Positions 26,612 through 35,308 of a stretch of 64,000 nucleotides of DNA are shown one piece after another (the first letter of the stretch is position 1; each line of letters starts with the position of its first letter). The notes under the pieces are model-generated. The model had not been told where the DNA came from. It searched no databases and saw nothing but the letters and a program-made list of their open reading frames with translations. Origin of the DNA: Bradyrhizobium sp. 186 (GTDB lineage Bacteria; Pseudomonadota; Alphaproteobacteria; Rhizobiales; Xanthobacteraceae); assembly GCF_023101685.1 (NCBI RefSeq), contig NZ_CP082164.1, positions 2,976,001-3,040,000 on the forward strand. The letters are read 5' to 3'. The position numbers and the translations under genes are program-made.

Positions 26612-28330
26612 ATGCCAATCGAAACACCTGTTCTGATCGTCGGCGGAGGTCCAATCGGACTCGCGTTAGCCGCTGACCTTGGTCGACGCGGCCTTGAAGC
26701 AATTCTAATAGAGCGCAGGGCTGAGAAGCTGGGTGCCGCACGCATGATCGAGGTCGGTGTGCGCACAATGGAAATTTGCCGACAGCTCGGCGTGACGGAT
26801 GAGATCTGGAACTGGGGCTTCCCCCACGATCAGCCGCTGGACAATGTCTTCGTTACCCACCTGGACGGCTACGAACTCGGTCGCGTGAAGGCGCCAAGCT
26901 TCAATACACACCGATCCTCTCCGTTCAGCCCGGAGCGTGCAATTCCGTGTCCGCAGACTTGGTTTGATCCCATTCTGAAAGAGCGGGCGCGATCGTTTCC
27001 CCACATTCAGCTCCGCTATCAGACGGAGTTACAAAACTTCGTTCAGGACGCCGATGGCGTGACGGTCGATCTGGTCGACCGTATGACTGGTCGATCCCAG
27101 CAAGTTCGCGCAAAATATCTGATCGGTTGCGACGGCTCTGACAGCTTGGTGCGCAGTATGCTCGGAATTCAGATTCGCGGGCAACGGCATCTTGATTGGT
27201 CATTGAATGTCTATCTCAAGATTCCGAACTTCAAATACCTGCACCGGACGGCGCCGGCTTTCCGGTATGTGTTCATTGGTCCGGAGGGCACTTGGTCCTT
27301 CCTGACCATGGTCGATGGCAAGGATTTGTATCGGTTGCAGCTTATCGGTGTCGATAAGACTGCTCTGGAGACGGCCGATATTCCTGCGTACGTGCGGCGT
27401 TGCTTCGGTCGTGACATTCCGTACACGGTGGAAGAAAAAGTTCTTTGGGTTCGCAAAATGACGATCGCCGACCGATACATGGATGGTCGCGTGTTTCTTG
27501 CCGGCGATGCTGCGCACGCTCATCCGCCGAATGGTGGTTTGGGGATGAATACCGGGATCCAGGACGCGTTTGACCTTGGCTGGAAGCTGGAGGCCGTGCT
27601 CAAGGGCTGGGGCGGGCCAGAGCTGCTCGACAGCTATGATTACGAGCGACGTCCGGCCTCGAGTCGAGGCAATGAAACATCGCTGGCCAACTACCGTCGG
27701 CTTTCGGACGGCTCTGCCGATCAACTGATCGATGAGCCTTCCGAGGAGGGCGCCCTAGTTCGCAAGACCATCGGTGAGCACTTGGTGCGAGAGAATGTCA
27801 AAGCGTGGAATCCGCCGGGAGTTCACTTGGGCTACATCTACAATCCGTCCCCCATCGTCATACCTGACGGAAGTGTCCAGCCTCAGGAGGATACTTACGG
27901 CTATCAGCCAACCTCATTTCCTGGAGCGCGTGCTCCCCACGTGTGGTTGTCGCCGCAAGAATCGATCATTGATCTCTTCGGACCTGGCTTCACTCTGCTT
28001 CAGTTTGAAGATGTTCCAGTTGATGAGCTGCGGCGTGCGGCAGCGGCACGTAATGTCCCGCTGACTGTTCACCGCATCCGAAATCCACACGCTTGTGCTC
28101 TGTACGAGCGGCGGCTTGTTCTGGTTCGTCCTGATGGTCACGTCGCGTGGCGCGACGATGTCCTGCCGGAAGACTGCCTTGCCCTGATCGACATCGTGCG
28201 TGGCGCAGGTCGTCGAGTCGCAGCCCGTCGAAACGAGGATCTTTTGCTGGCCTCTACAGCCCGGTCGGACGATAGCGGCGCGGGCGTTTCAGACAACGTG
28301 CTGAAATACCCGGCGCGTGCCGCAAGCTGA
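26612..28330 (+). CDS. FAD-dependent aromatic hydroxylase (PheA/TfdB/MhpA-like)
   Basis: A 572-residue class A flavin monooxygenase; ATG 26612 with GGAG 7 nt upstream. FAD-binding GGGPIG at residues 11-16, the DG motif in YLIGCDGSDS, and the GD motif FLAGDAAHAHPP with GGLGMNTGIQDAFDLGWKL. The long C-terminal thioredoxin-like domain is typical of phenol hydroxylase/MhpA types. Such enzymes use NAD(P)H and O2 to add a hydroxyl ortho or para to an existing one. First gene of an operon with an FMN reductase and a Liv-type importer; it could supply gentisate to the dioxygenase further downstream (inference). Confidence 0.93.
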   Translation: MPIETPVLIVGGGPIGLALAADLGRRGLEAILIERRAEKLGAARMIEVGVRTMEICRQLGVTDEIWNWGFPHDQPLDNVFVTHLDGYELGRVKAPSFNTHRSSPFSPERAIPCPQTWFDPILKERARSFPHIQLRYQTELQNFVQDADGVTVDLVDRMTGRSQQVRAKYLIGCDGSDSLVRSMLGIQIRGQRHLDWSLNVYLKIPNFKYLHRTAPAFRYVFIGPEGTWSFLTMVDGKDLYRLQLIGVDKTALETADIPAYVRRCFGRDIPYTVEEKVLWVRKMTIADRYMDGRVFLAGDAAHAHPPNGGLGMNTGIQDAFDLGWKLEAVLKGWGGPELLDSYDYERRPASSRGNETSLANYRRLSDGSADQLIDEPSEEGALVRKTIGEHLVRENVKAWNPPGVHLGYIYNPSPIVIPDGSVQPQEDTYGYQPTSFPGARAPHVWLSPQESIIDLFGPGFTLLQFEDVPVDELRRAAAARNVPLTVHRIRNPHACALYERRLVLVRPDGHVAWRDDVLPEDCLALIDIVRGAGRRVAARRNEDLLLASTARSDDSGAGVSDNVLKYPARAAS

Positions 28331-28364
28331 CCTCTAACAGAACCTAGATCTTGGAGCAACTCTG

Positions 28365-28928
28365 ATGGAAATTCTGGCAATTTGTGGAAGCGTGCGTGCG
28401 GGATCCTTCAATGCAATGGTGGTTCGGACGCTGCCATTGCTCGCTCCGGCGGGCATGAAGATCGTGGCCGCGCCCTCGATTGAGTCCGTTCCGACTTACA
28501 ATGCTGATCTGCAGGCCAATGGATTCTCCAACGTGGTGTTGCAGATCGGGGACGCCATTCATAAGGCCGATGGCGTAATAATTGTAACGCCGGAGTACAA
28601 TTACTCGATACCAGGTATTTTGAAGAATGCCATCGACTGGGTATCGCGGCTCCCCGATCAGCCCTTCAAGAACAAGCCAATCGCTCTGCAATCCGCTTCC
28701 CAGGGAGTGCTCGGCGGGGTGAGGGCACAATACCATCTGCGCCAAATTCTCGTCTTCGTCGAAGGGCTCGTTTTGAACAAGCCTGAAGTCTTCATCTCTG
28801 GCGTGCAGAATAAGGCGGATGCCAGCCACGGCGAGCTCACCGATGGGTCCACGCGCGATTTGATCAAGCAGCAGCTTCATGCCTTCGAAACCTTCGTTCG
28901 AGGAATCAAGCGGAACGCGATCGAGTAG
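28365..28928 (+). CDS. NADPH-dependent FMN reductase
   Basis: A 187-residue flavodoxin-like reductase. ATG 28365 has TTGGAG upstream. CGSVRAGSFNAMVVRTLP at the N-terminus is the FMN phosphate loop and PEYNYSIPGILKNAIDWVS the second FMN loop, as in ChrR/ArsH-like NAD(P)H:FMN reductases. It is 34 bp after the FAD hydroxylase, so co-transcribed. It may provide reduced flavin or reduce quinones formed from hydroxylated aromatics. Cytoplasmic. Confidence 0.92.
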   Translation: MEILAICGSVRAGSFNAMVVRTLPLLAPAGMKIVAAPSIESVPTYNADLQANGFSNVVLQIGDAIHKADGVIIVTPEYNYSIPGILKNAIDWVSRLPDQPFKNKPIALQSASQGVLGGVRAQYHLRQILVFVEGLVLNKPEVFISGVQNKADASHGELTDGSTRDLIKQQLHAFETFVRGIKRNAIE

Positions 28929-29001
28929 GTCCTCATACCCCGTGAAGTGGGGCCGGGAATTCGGGAGAAGTGCTTTCACCAGAATCTACAGGGATCGATT
29001 G

Positions 29002-30174
29002 ATGATACGAGCTCTTTCGGCGGCGGCTCTCGCCGTATTGATGCCTTCCGCCGCACATGCACAAGATCCGATCAAGATCGGCTTTATCACAACGTTCTCG
29101 GGTCCGAGTGGTGTGCTTGGTCAGGAACTGGCCGATGGCTTCAAGCTGGCCTTGAAGAGCTCGAATAATCAACTGGGGGGGCGACAGGTCGAGGTCCTCT
29201 ACGCCGACGACAAGGCGGCGCCTGACCAAGGAAGGCAGCTTGCCGACAAGATGATCGAGAGCAATGGCGTCCAAATCATCACCGGCATCAACTATTCGAA
29301 CGTGCTATTGGCTGTCGCCAAACCGGCGTTGGACGCTGGCGTATTTATCTTGAGTCCGATTGCGGGACCATCGCAGCTGGCTGGACGCCAGTGTCACCCC
29401 CATTTCTTTTCGGTTTCCTGGCAGAACGACACGCTCACTGAGAGCATCGCTATTCAGATGCAGAAGGAGGGCTTGTCGGAAGCTTATTTCATGGCGCCTA
29501 ACTACCCAGGTGGTCGGGACCAATTCGCCGGCTTCAAGCGCTACTTCAAAGGCACGATCACCGAAACCTTCACAGCATTCAACCAGCTAGACTATTCGGC
29601 AGAAATCGCGGCTCTGCGCGCGAAGGACCCGAAATCCGCTATCGCCTTTTATCCCGGGGGGATGGGCGTCAACTTTTTCAAGCAGTATGCCGAAGCGGGA
29701 TTGCGGGGGCGAATCCCCCTCTATGCAAGCGGGGCAACGCTCGATCAGACGACCCTCCCAGCGATCGGCGATGCGGCCATCGGCGTCAAGACCCCCTCAG
29801 TCTGGAGCGATCAGCTCGATAACGCCGCATCGAAGGAGTTCGTCTCGGCCTTCCGGCAGGAGTACAGGCGGATGCCGTCACCGAATGCGGCGATAGCGTA
29901 TGATGTCGGCCGCCTTATTGATGGCGCTTTGACAGCAATTGGCGGCAAGATCGAGGACAAGGCCGCATTCCAGGGTGCTCTGGAAAGCATCCCGTTTAAG
30001 TCTGTACGAGGCGAATTCAAGTTCAATACGAATCATTTTCCGATCCAGAACTTTTACTTGATGAAGATCGCGAAGAACGATCAAGGCGAAGTCGTGCCCG
30101 TTCTTCACGACCTCATCGCGTCTGACGTTAAAGACGCGTACGCCGATCAATGCGTCATGAAGGCGGCAAAGTGA
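29002..30174 (+). CDS. Liv-type ABC transporter periplasmic binding protein
   Basis: A 390-residue type I periplasmic binding protein. ATG 29002 begins MIRALSAAALAVLMPSAAHA, a Sec signal cleaved after about residue 20. The mature part starts QDPIKIGFITTFSGPSGVLG, typical of the LivK/aromatic-acid-binding family. It delivers substrate to the LivHMGF-type complex encoded next. Its position behind a hydroxylase and an FMN reductase suggests an aromatic acid rather than a branched-chain amino acid (inference). Confidence 0.92.
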   Translation: MIRALSAAALAVLMPSAAHAQDPIKIGFITTFSGPSGVLGQELADGFKLALKSSNNQLGGRQVEVLYADDKAAPDQGRQLADKMIESNGVQIITGINYSNVLLAVAKPALDAGVFILSPIAGPSQLAGRQCHPHFFSVSWQNDTLTESIAIQMQKEGLSEAYFMAPNYPGGRDQFAGFKRYFKGTITETFTAFNQLDYSAEIAALRAKDPKSAIAFYPGGMGVNFFKQYAEAGLRGRIPLYASGATLDQTTLPAIGDAAIGVKTPSVWSDQLDNAASKEFVSAFRQEYRRMPSPNAAIAYDVGRLIDGALTAIGGKIEDKAAFQGALESIPFKSVRGEFKFNTNHFPIQNFYLMKIAKNDQGEVVPVLHDLIASDVKDAYADQCVMKAAK

Positions 30175-30187
30175 GTGGTGACAGCAA

Positions 30188-31060
30188 ATGACAACCGCAC
30201 TCCTCATAGAGCAGCTGATGAACGGCCTACAGCTGGGTATCATGTTGTTCCTGATGTCCGCCGGTCTCACGTTGGTGTTCGGCATCATGAACATGATCAA
30301 TCTGATGCACGGCACGTTTTACATGGCCGGTGCCTTTGTTGCCGCCACGATAGTTAAGCTGAGCGGGAGCTTCGTGCTGGGCCTAATTGGGGGCGTGGCC
30401 GGCGCGGCAGCACTTGGCGCGCTCGTTGAACTGGGGTTGCTTCGGAAGTTTTATTCTCGCAGCCACCTGGATCAGGTATTGGTGACTTTCGGGCTTGTTC
30501 TGGTGTTCGGCGATCTATTCCGCATGATCTGGGGTCCGATGGCCCTACCCATGCAGGCCCCCTCTCTCTTTTCTGGCTTCGTAAAGATCTTTCCCGGCGT
30601 CGATTACCCGGCTTATCGCCTTGCGATCATTGCGGTCGGACTTCTGATGGCTTCGGCCCTTTACGTCCTGGTCGTCAAGACCAAGGCGGGTATGTGGGTT
30701 CGTGCGGGTGCAAGCGATCGCGACACCGCACAGGCGCTCGGCGTCAATGTGCAGGCCTTGTTTTCAGCGGTATTCGCGTTGGGCGCGGCCCTGGCCGGAT
30801 TAGCGGGTCTCATGACCGGGCCGGTAACGGCCGTACAGGTCGGCATGGGCGAGCCAGTCTTGATTCTCGCTCTGGTGGTCACGGTTATCGGCGGGATCGG
30901 TTCGGTGCAAGGCGCACTATTCGGGGCGATTCTCATAGGCATCGTCGATACTTTCGGACGAGTGCTGTTGCCCGCCTCGATCAGCAGCATGATCATCTTT
31001 ATTTTGATGGCGGGTATTCTTGCGTTCCGGCCAGCAGGATTGGTTCACGCTCATGGCTGA
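30188..31060 (+). CDS. Liv-type ABC transporter permease (LivH-like)
   Basis: A 290-residue inner-membrane permease with about eight hydrophobic segments. GLTLVFGIMNMINLMHGTFYM near the N-terminus and VIGGIGSVQGALFGAILIGI near the C-terminus are LivH hallmarks, the latter being the loop that contacts the ATPases. Starts 13 bp after the binding-protein gene; its end overlaps the next permease start by 8 bp. Confidence 0.93.
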   Translation: MTTALLIEQLMNGLQLGIMLFLMSAGLTLVFGIMNMINLMHGTFYMAGAFVAATIVKLSGSFVLGLIGGVAGAAALGALVELGLLRKFYSRSHLDQVLVTFGLVLVFGDLFRMIWGPMALPMQAPSLFSGFVKIFPGVDYPAYRLAIIAVGLLMASALYVLVVKTKAGMWVRAGASDRDTAQALGVNVQALFSAVFALGAALAGLAGLMTGPVTAVQVGMGEPVLILALVVTVIGGIGSVQGALFGAILIGIVDTFGRVLLPASISSMIIFILMAGILAFRPAGLVHAHG

Positions 31061-32078
31061 CCTAGCGATCTCACAGAACGACCTCGTGGCGCCGGCAGTT
31101 CGCCGTTTCAGCCCCATCATCACGATCGTCGTGCTACTGGCTCTGGTGCCGCTTATCTCGAAAGCGACTGGCGACATATTTATCATCCGGGCATTTACCC
31201 GGGTCATCATCTTCGCGATGGTTGCCGTCGCCTTGAACATCATTCTTGGCTTGGGTGGTCTGATCAGCATGATGCATGCAGGACTATTCGGCATCGGCGC
31301 CTATACCGTCGCGATCCTCGCTTATCACGACGTCTCACAAGAGAGCTTTCTTGGCTTCTTGCCGGGTACCTCTGAGCTTCTGATTTCTCTGCCCTGCGCG
31401 GCGTTGGCGACGGCGTCGTTTGCCGCGCTATTTGGCTCAGTCGCAGTCCGAACGAGCGGCACTTATTTCATCATGATCACGCTCGCGTTCAACCAGATGC
31501 TCTACTACTTCTTCGTTTCGTTTCAACACTACGGCGGCGATGACGGCTTACAGATTTTGTCGACGACGACCATTGCTGGATTCAGCAGTACGGATCGAAT
31601 TCCATTTTACTACATCAGCCTCGGGGCGCTCGCCGCCTGTTTGATATTCACGGCCAAGCTCCGCGAAAGCAAGTTCGGGCTCGTTTTGCGCGCGATGGCT
31701 CAGAACGAGCGACGCGTGGTCGCCCTGGGGCTGGCCTCGAACCGGTACAAGCTGGCGGCGTTCGTCATCTCCTCGGCGCTTGCTGGGCTCGCCGGAGGCT
31801 TGTGGGCAAACAGTCAGCAGTTCGTCAGTCCTGCCGACATGTCCTGGATCCGATCCGGAGATTTCATCGTCATGATCGTGTTGGGCGGCACCCGCCACAC
31901 GTGGGGTCCGGTGGTGGGCGCCATCGCGTATCTCATGCTTGAGCTCGTATTGTCGTCATGGACGACTTATTGGCAGATTCCACTGGGCTTGTTCATCGTT
32001 GGAGTGGTCGTGTTCCTTCACGATGGCTTGGTCGGAGCCATTTTAAATTTTCTCCCGAGTCGGCAGGCCAAGTCATGA
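31053..32078 (+). CDS. Liv-type ABC transporter permease (LivM-like)
   Basis: A 341-residue permease with the LivM features LNIILGLGGLISMMHAGLFG and VLGGTRHTWGPVVGAIAYLM. ATG at 31053 overlaps the LivH-like stop by 8 bp and its stop overlaps the next ATG in ATGA, so the genes are translationally coupled. It forms the second half of the membrane channel. Confidence 0.93.
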   Translation: MADLAISQNDLVAPAVRRFSPIITIVVLLALVPLISKATGDIFIIRAFTRVIIFAMVAVALNIILGLGGLISMMHAGLFGIGAYTVAILAYHDVSQESFLGFLPGTSELLISLPCAALATASFAALFGSVAVRTSGTYFIMITLAFNQMLYYFFVSFQHYGGDDGLQILSTTTIAGFSSTDRIPFYYISLGALAACLIFTAKLRESKFGLVLRAMAQNERRVVALGLASNRYKLAAFVISSALAGLAGGLWANSQQFVSPADMSWIRSGDFIVMIVLGGTRHTWGPVVGAIAYLMLELVLSSWTTYWQIPLGLFIVGVVVFLHDGLVGAILNFLPSRQAKS

Positions 32079-32824
32079 GTGAATGCCTTCTGCAGACGCA
32101 TAATCTTAGCAAGCGCTACGGCGGCATTGTAGCGACGGACAATGTCAATTTGCGGGTTGCCCACGAAGAGACCCATGCCTTGATAGGGCCGAACGGTGCC
32201 GGCAAGACGACGTTGATCTCTTTGCTGCAGGGTGAGCGAAAGCCAGATGGCGGCATCATCGAATTTGGTGGAGGCGATGTCACACGTGTTCCTGAATACG
32301 ACCGGGCCAGATTAGGTTTGGCGCGCTCGTTTCAGGTGATTTCGGTGTTTTCAGAGCTCTCCGTTTTGGCAAACGTCATGGTCGCGGTTGGGTCGCGGCT
32401 TGGTCATTCCTACCACTTCTGGAAGGAAGCCGAATCGCAGAGCGAGCTGACGGAGCCGGCGCTGGAGGCTCTGGATACGATCGGACTGCGTTCCCGGGCA
32501 CGGGCGCTCGCATCGGCTCTGTCTTATGGGGAAAGAAGGCAACTCGAATTGGCGATGGCGCTCGCAATGCAGCCCCGGCTGCTCTTGCTCGATGAGCCGA
32601 TGGCAGGCCTGGGGCGCCAGGAGACCGCACGCATAACCGAAATTCTCCGAGGCCTCAAGCGTCGCTTTACGATACTGCTCGTCGAGCACGATATGACGGC
32701 CGTATTTGCTTTGGCCGACCGGATCAGTGTTCTCGTCAATGGTCGCATCGTTGCAACCGACCTGCCGAGCGTGATTCGGTCGGACCCAACTGTTCGGGCT
32801 GCATATCTCGGGCGACGCGGGTGA
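32075..32824 (+). CDS. Liv-type ABC transporter ATPase (LivG-like)
   Basis: A 249-residue ATPase with Walker A GPNGAGKTT at residues 38-46, signature LSYGERRQLELAMAL and Walker B LLLLDEPMAGL, followed by the H-loop VEHD. The LSYGE variant is common in LivG. Starts in an ATGA overlap with the LivM-like gene. Powers uptake with its LivF-like partner. Confidence 0.93.
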   Translation: MSECLLQTHNLSKRYGGIVATDNVNLRVAHEETHALIGPNGAGKTTLISLLQGERKPDGGIIEFGGGDVTRVPEYDRARLGLARSFQVISVFSELSVLANVMVAVGSRLGHSYHFWKEAESQSELTEPALEALDTIGLRSRARALASALSYGERRQLELAMALAMQPRLLLLDEPMAGLGRQETARITEILRGLKRRFTILLVEHDMTAVFALADRISVLVNGRIVATDLPSVIRSDPTVRAAYLGRRG

Positions 32825-32828
32825 TCGA

Positions 32829-33524
32829 ATGTTAGAGCTCGACGGCGTTCATGGTGGGTATAGCAACAGCGAAGTTCTATTCGGGATTTCGCTGTCGCTG
32901 GATCGCGGTCAAGTCGCGACGCTTATGGGGCGAAACGGAATGGGGAAGACGACTACGTTGCGCACGATCATGGGGTCGCTCCATGCTTCGGCCGGGCGGA
33001 TTGTCTTCAATGGGGTCGATATCACGCAACTACCGTCGCACAAAATTGCGAGGCTTGGCATTGGTTACGTTCCCGAGGGACGAAAGATTTTCCCCAATCT
33101 TAGCGTTCGAGAGAACCTCGAAATGGCTGCGCGTGGCGATCAACGCTCGCAGTGGACGATCCAGACTGTCTTGAAGCTGTTTCCTCGCCTCGGCGAACGG
33201 CTCGCGCGGCCAGGCTTTCAGCTATCGGGCGGCGAGCAGCAAATGCTAGCGATTGGCCGTGCATTGATGCTCAATCCCAAGCTTCTGCTTTTGGATGAAG
33301 CTACAGAGGGTATTGCGCCCGTGATCCGTGACGAGATCTGGAGGACATTGTCGGAATTGAAGTCAGCGGGCATCTCGATACTGGTCGTCGACAAAGAGGT
33401 CGAGGAACTCTGCAAGCTGGCGGAGAAGCACCACCTCATCGAAAAGGGCATGGTTACCTGGACGGGATCCAGCGCCGACCTTTTAGCTAATGTCGAACTT
33501 CAAACGAAATACCTGGCTCTCTGA
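32829..33524 (+). CDS. Liv-type ABC transporter ATPase (LivF-like)
   Basis: A 231-residue ATPase with Walker A GRNGMGKTT at residues 34-42, signature QLSGGEQQMLAIGRAL and Walker B LLLLDEATEGI, which are LivF features. It ends the transporter set, 4 bp after the LivG-like gene. The LivF H-loop histidine position reads VVDKE instead of the usual VEQN/VEHN, a minor oddity shared by some family members. Ninety-odd bp downstream a terminal-repeat element interrupts the catabolic cluster. Confidence 0.92.
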   Translation: MLELDGVHGGYSNSEVLFGISLSLDRGQVATLMGRNGMGKTTTLRTIMGSLHASAGRIVFNGVDITQLPSHKIARLGIGYVPEGRKIFPNLSVRENLEMAARGDQRSQWTIQTVLKLFPRLGERLARPGFQLSGGEQQMLAIGRALMLNPKLLLLDEATEGIAPVIRDEIWRTLSELKSAGISILVVDKEVEELCKLAEKHHLIEKGMVTWTGSSADLLANVELQTKYLAL

Positions 33525-33758
33525 TACTTTGGCAGCAGGTTCTAGAAGTGAACGGATGGCCTCGGTGGCGGGCCACCAACGTCTAGTGTGATGACCGGCA
33601 GCACGCCCTCATCGTACTAGGGCGTGTACTCATAAGGACGCAGATGCCTGAGCATATGAAGAACTGGCCGGGCGGAGTTGACTCGTTGCGTCGGCGTTGG
33701 AGCGACTCTCCGGCCGACAGCGCCGAAGCGTTCTCATAACCCACTAGAGGAGCGCGAT

Positions 33759-33950
33759 ATGTCCTGGAAGTCGAAGCAGAGTTGGTACATCGTGGCCGAC
33801 AAGGACAGCGCCGTGCAACCGGAGCTTCAACGTTTTGTCGCAAAACGCATGGGCGCGACTGTCCTTGAGACCGACGGCAGCCGCGTCCCCAAGCTGGCCC
33901 AGCCCGACCTCGTACTCGATGTGATCCGCAAGGCTGCAAACGTCGTTCAG
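33759..33950 (+). pseudogene. C-terminal fragment of an alpha/beta hydrolase
   Basis: Encodes SWYIVADKDSAVQPELQRFV, AKRMGATVLETDGSRVPKL and QPDLVLDVIRKAANVVQ. This is the end of a chloroperoxidase/aryl-esterase-like alpha/beta hydrolase, where the D of the triad is in the VADKD segment and the catalytic His should be in SRVP (usually SHVP). Here His is replaced by Arg, so even this fragment lacks the catalytic residue. The frame runs on to 34064 without family similarity. Confidence 0.7.
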
Positions 33951-34067
33951 CGTCTAAGGCGGCGCAAAGTGCATCGCACCTGTTTCAGCGAACCAAAGGG
34001 AAATCCAGGCGACGCGAAGGGCGAAGCGCCATTGCAGACCTCAGCGGATTTTGTGCGCACCTAAAGT

Positions 34068-34238
34068 GCTGTCGTCGACGCGCTCACAGCGACGATCCTC
34101 AATGCAGAGGCCGGGTTAAACTGGCTGAGCGCTCAACCGCCAGATATGGAAGAAGTCCGGCGAACTCTCAATACGATCGCTAACGACGGTAAGCGAGCAG
34201 GCGAAATTGTCGTTCGACTTCGAGCGCCGATGAAAAGG
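34068..34238 (+). pseudogene. Scrap of a sensor histidine kinase (dimerisation region)
   Basis: In frame the DNA encodes AVVDALTATILNAEAGLNWL, AQPPDMEEVRRTLNTI and ANDGKRAGEIVVRLRA, which matches the helical region just after the phospho-acceptor histidine in rhizobial PAS-histidine kinases. The His-box itself and the ATPase domain are absent. It lies inside the terminal-repeat element. Confidence 0.65.
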
Positions 34239-34449
34239 ACCCCACAGCAGGATGACGCTCTTGATCCTTGAGCCGAAAGCACCGAGGCGGCCGGAGCAAC
34301 GTCGCCTTTTGCCCGACCCAGGCCTCCGGCGATGTTCGCTTCGCACTGCTGTTAAGGGCAAAGCAGACATCAAACGCGCTCTGATCCGCACCATCCCGAT
34401 TTATGAGTACACGCCCTAGCGCTCCTAAACCCGATAAGCCGTGAGAAAC

Positions 34450-35148
34450 ATGATGCCCTTTGTCTTTGATCCACAAATTATGCCTAGCGTCGCTGTCGCA
34501 GAGGAGGAGGCCCGGCTTCCAGTTCGGCGGATATTCTGTGTTGGCCGCAATTATGCTGCGCATGCGCGCGAGATGGGTAAGGATCCAAATCGTGAGCCCC
34601 CGTTCTTCTTTACGAAACCTGCGGATGCGGTCGTCGACAGCGACGAGACGATACCTTATCCGACCGAGACCCAGAATTTTCACCACGAAGCTGAACTGGT
34701 TGCCGTCATCGGTAAGCGAGGCCGCAATGTTCCTGAGAGCGAAGCGCTGTCGTTGGTCTGGGGATATGCGGTTGGGAACGATTTGACGCGGCGAGACCTG
34801 CAACTCGAGGCTCGCGACAAAGGTCGTCCATGGGACCTGGGCAAAGCGTTCGACCGCTCGGCCGTAATCGGCCCGGTCCATCCCGTGAGCAAGGTAGGCC
34901 ACCTGGAGCGAGGCGCGATCACGCTCACTGTAAATGGAGAGTTGAAGCAGAGTGGCGATCTCGGCGAGCTGATTTGGTCGACTCCCGAGATTATCTCGAT
35001 TCTGTCCCGTTACGTCGAACTCGCGCCAGGTGACTTGATCATGACAGGTACCCCGGCTGGGGTCGGGCCGCTTGTTGAGGGTGACACCTGCTTGGTTAGC
35101 ATCCACGGACTTGGAAAAATTGTCTCCAAGATTGGTCCGCGGCTGTGA
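34450..35148 (+). CDS. Fumarylacetoacetate hydrolase family enzyme, probable fumarylpyruvate hydrolase
   Basis: A 232-residue FAH-family protein. ATG 34450 is preferred; ATG 34453 and GTG 34441 are alternatives. Family motifs: FCVGRNYAAHAREMG, PPFFFTKPADAVV, HHEAELVAVIGKRG (metal-binding Glu pair), and MTGTPAGVGPL near the end. The size fits the short-form fumarylpyruvate/acylpyruvate hydrolases. With gentisate dioxygenase 160 bp downstream, the likely reaction is hydrolysis of fumarylpyruvate (or maleylpyruvate) to pyruvate and fumarate (or maleate). Confidence 0.88.
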   Translation: MMPFVFDPQIMPSVAVAEEEARLPVRRIFCVGRNYAAHAREMGKDPNREPPFFFTKPADAVVDSDETIPYPTETQNFHHEAELVAVIGKRGRNVPESEALSLVWGYAVGNDLTRRDLQLEARDKGRPWDLGKAFDRSAVIGPVHPVSKVGHLERGAITLTVNGELKQSGDLGELIWSTPEIISILSRYVELAPGDLIMTGTPAGVGPLVEGDTCLVSIHGLGKIVSKIGPRL

Positions 35149-35208
35149 AGAAATGAAACTGCGACCACCGAATTTCTTTCGGCCTTCGACTTCAATGAGG
35201 TCACTCTG

Positions 35209-35239
<31 letters not shown>

Positions 35240-35308
35240 GAATTGCACGGCTCTGGCACGGTTAGTCCGTAACTCGCGTAACGCATAGACACTGCAAGGG
35301 AGAGATCG

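Larger units (their letters stand above)
33617..34419. mobile_element. Non-autonomous IS5-like element with captured gene fragments
   Basis: CTAGGGCGTGTACTCATAA at 33617-33635 recurs as a perfect inverted copy at 34401-34419. The terminal CTAG is self-complementary and may be the target duplication, leaving 15-bp terminal repeats and an element of 795 bp. The interior has no transposase; instead it carries the C-terminus of an alpha/beta hydrolase and a histidine-kinase scrap. It sits between the ABC transporter and the fumarylpyruvate-hydrolase-like gene. Family assignment by terminal repeat is tentative. Confidence 0.65.
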
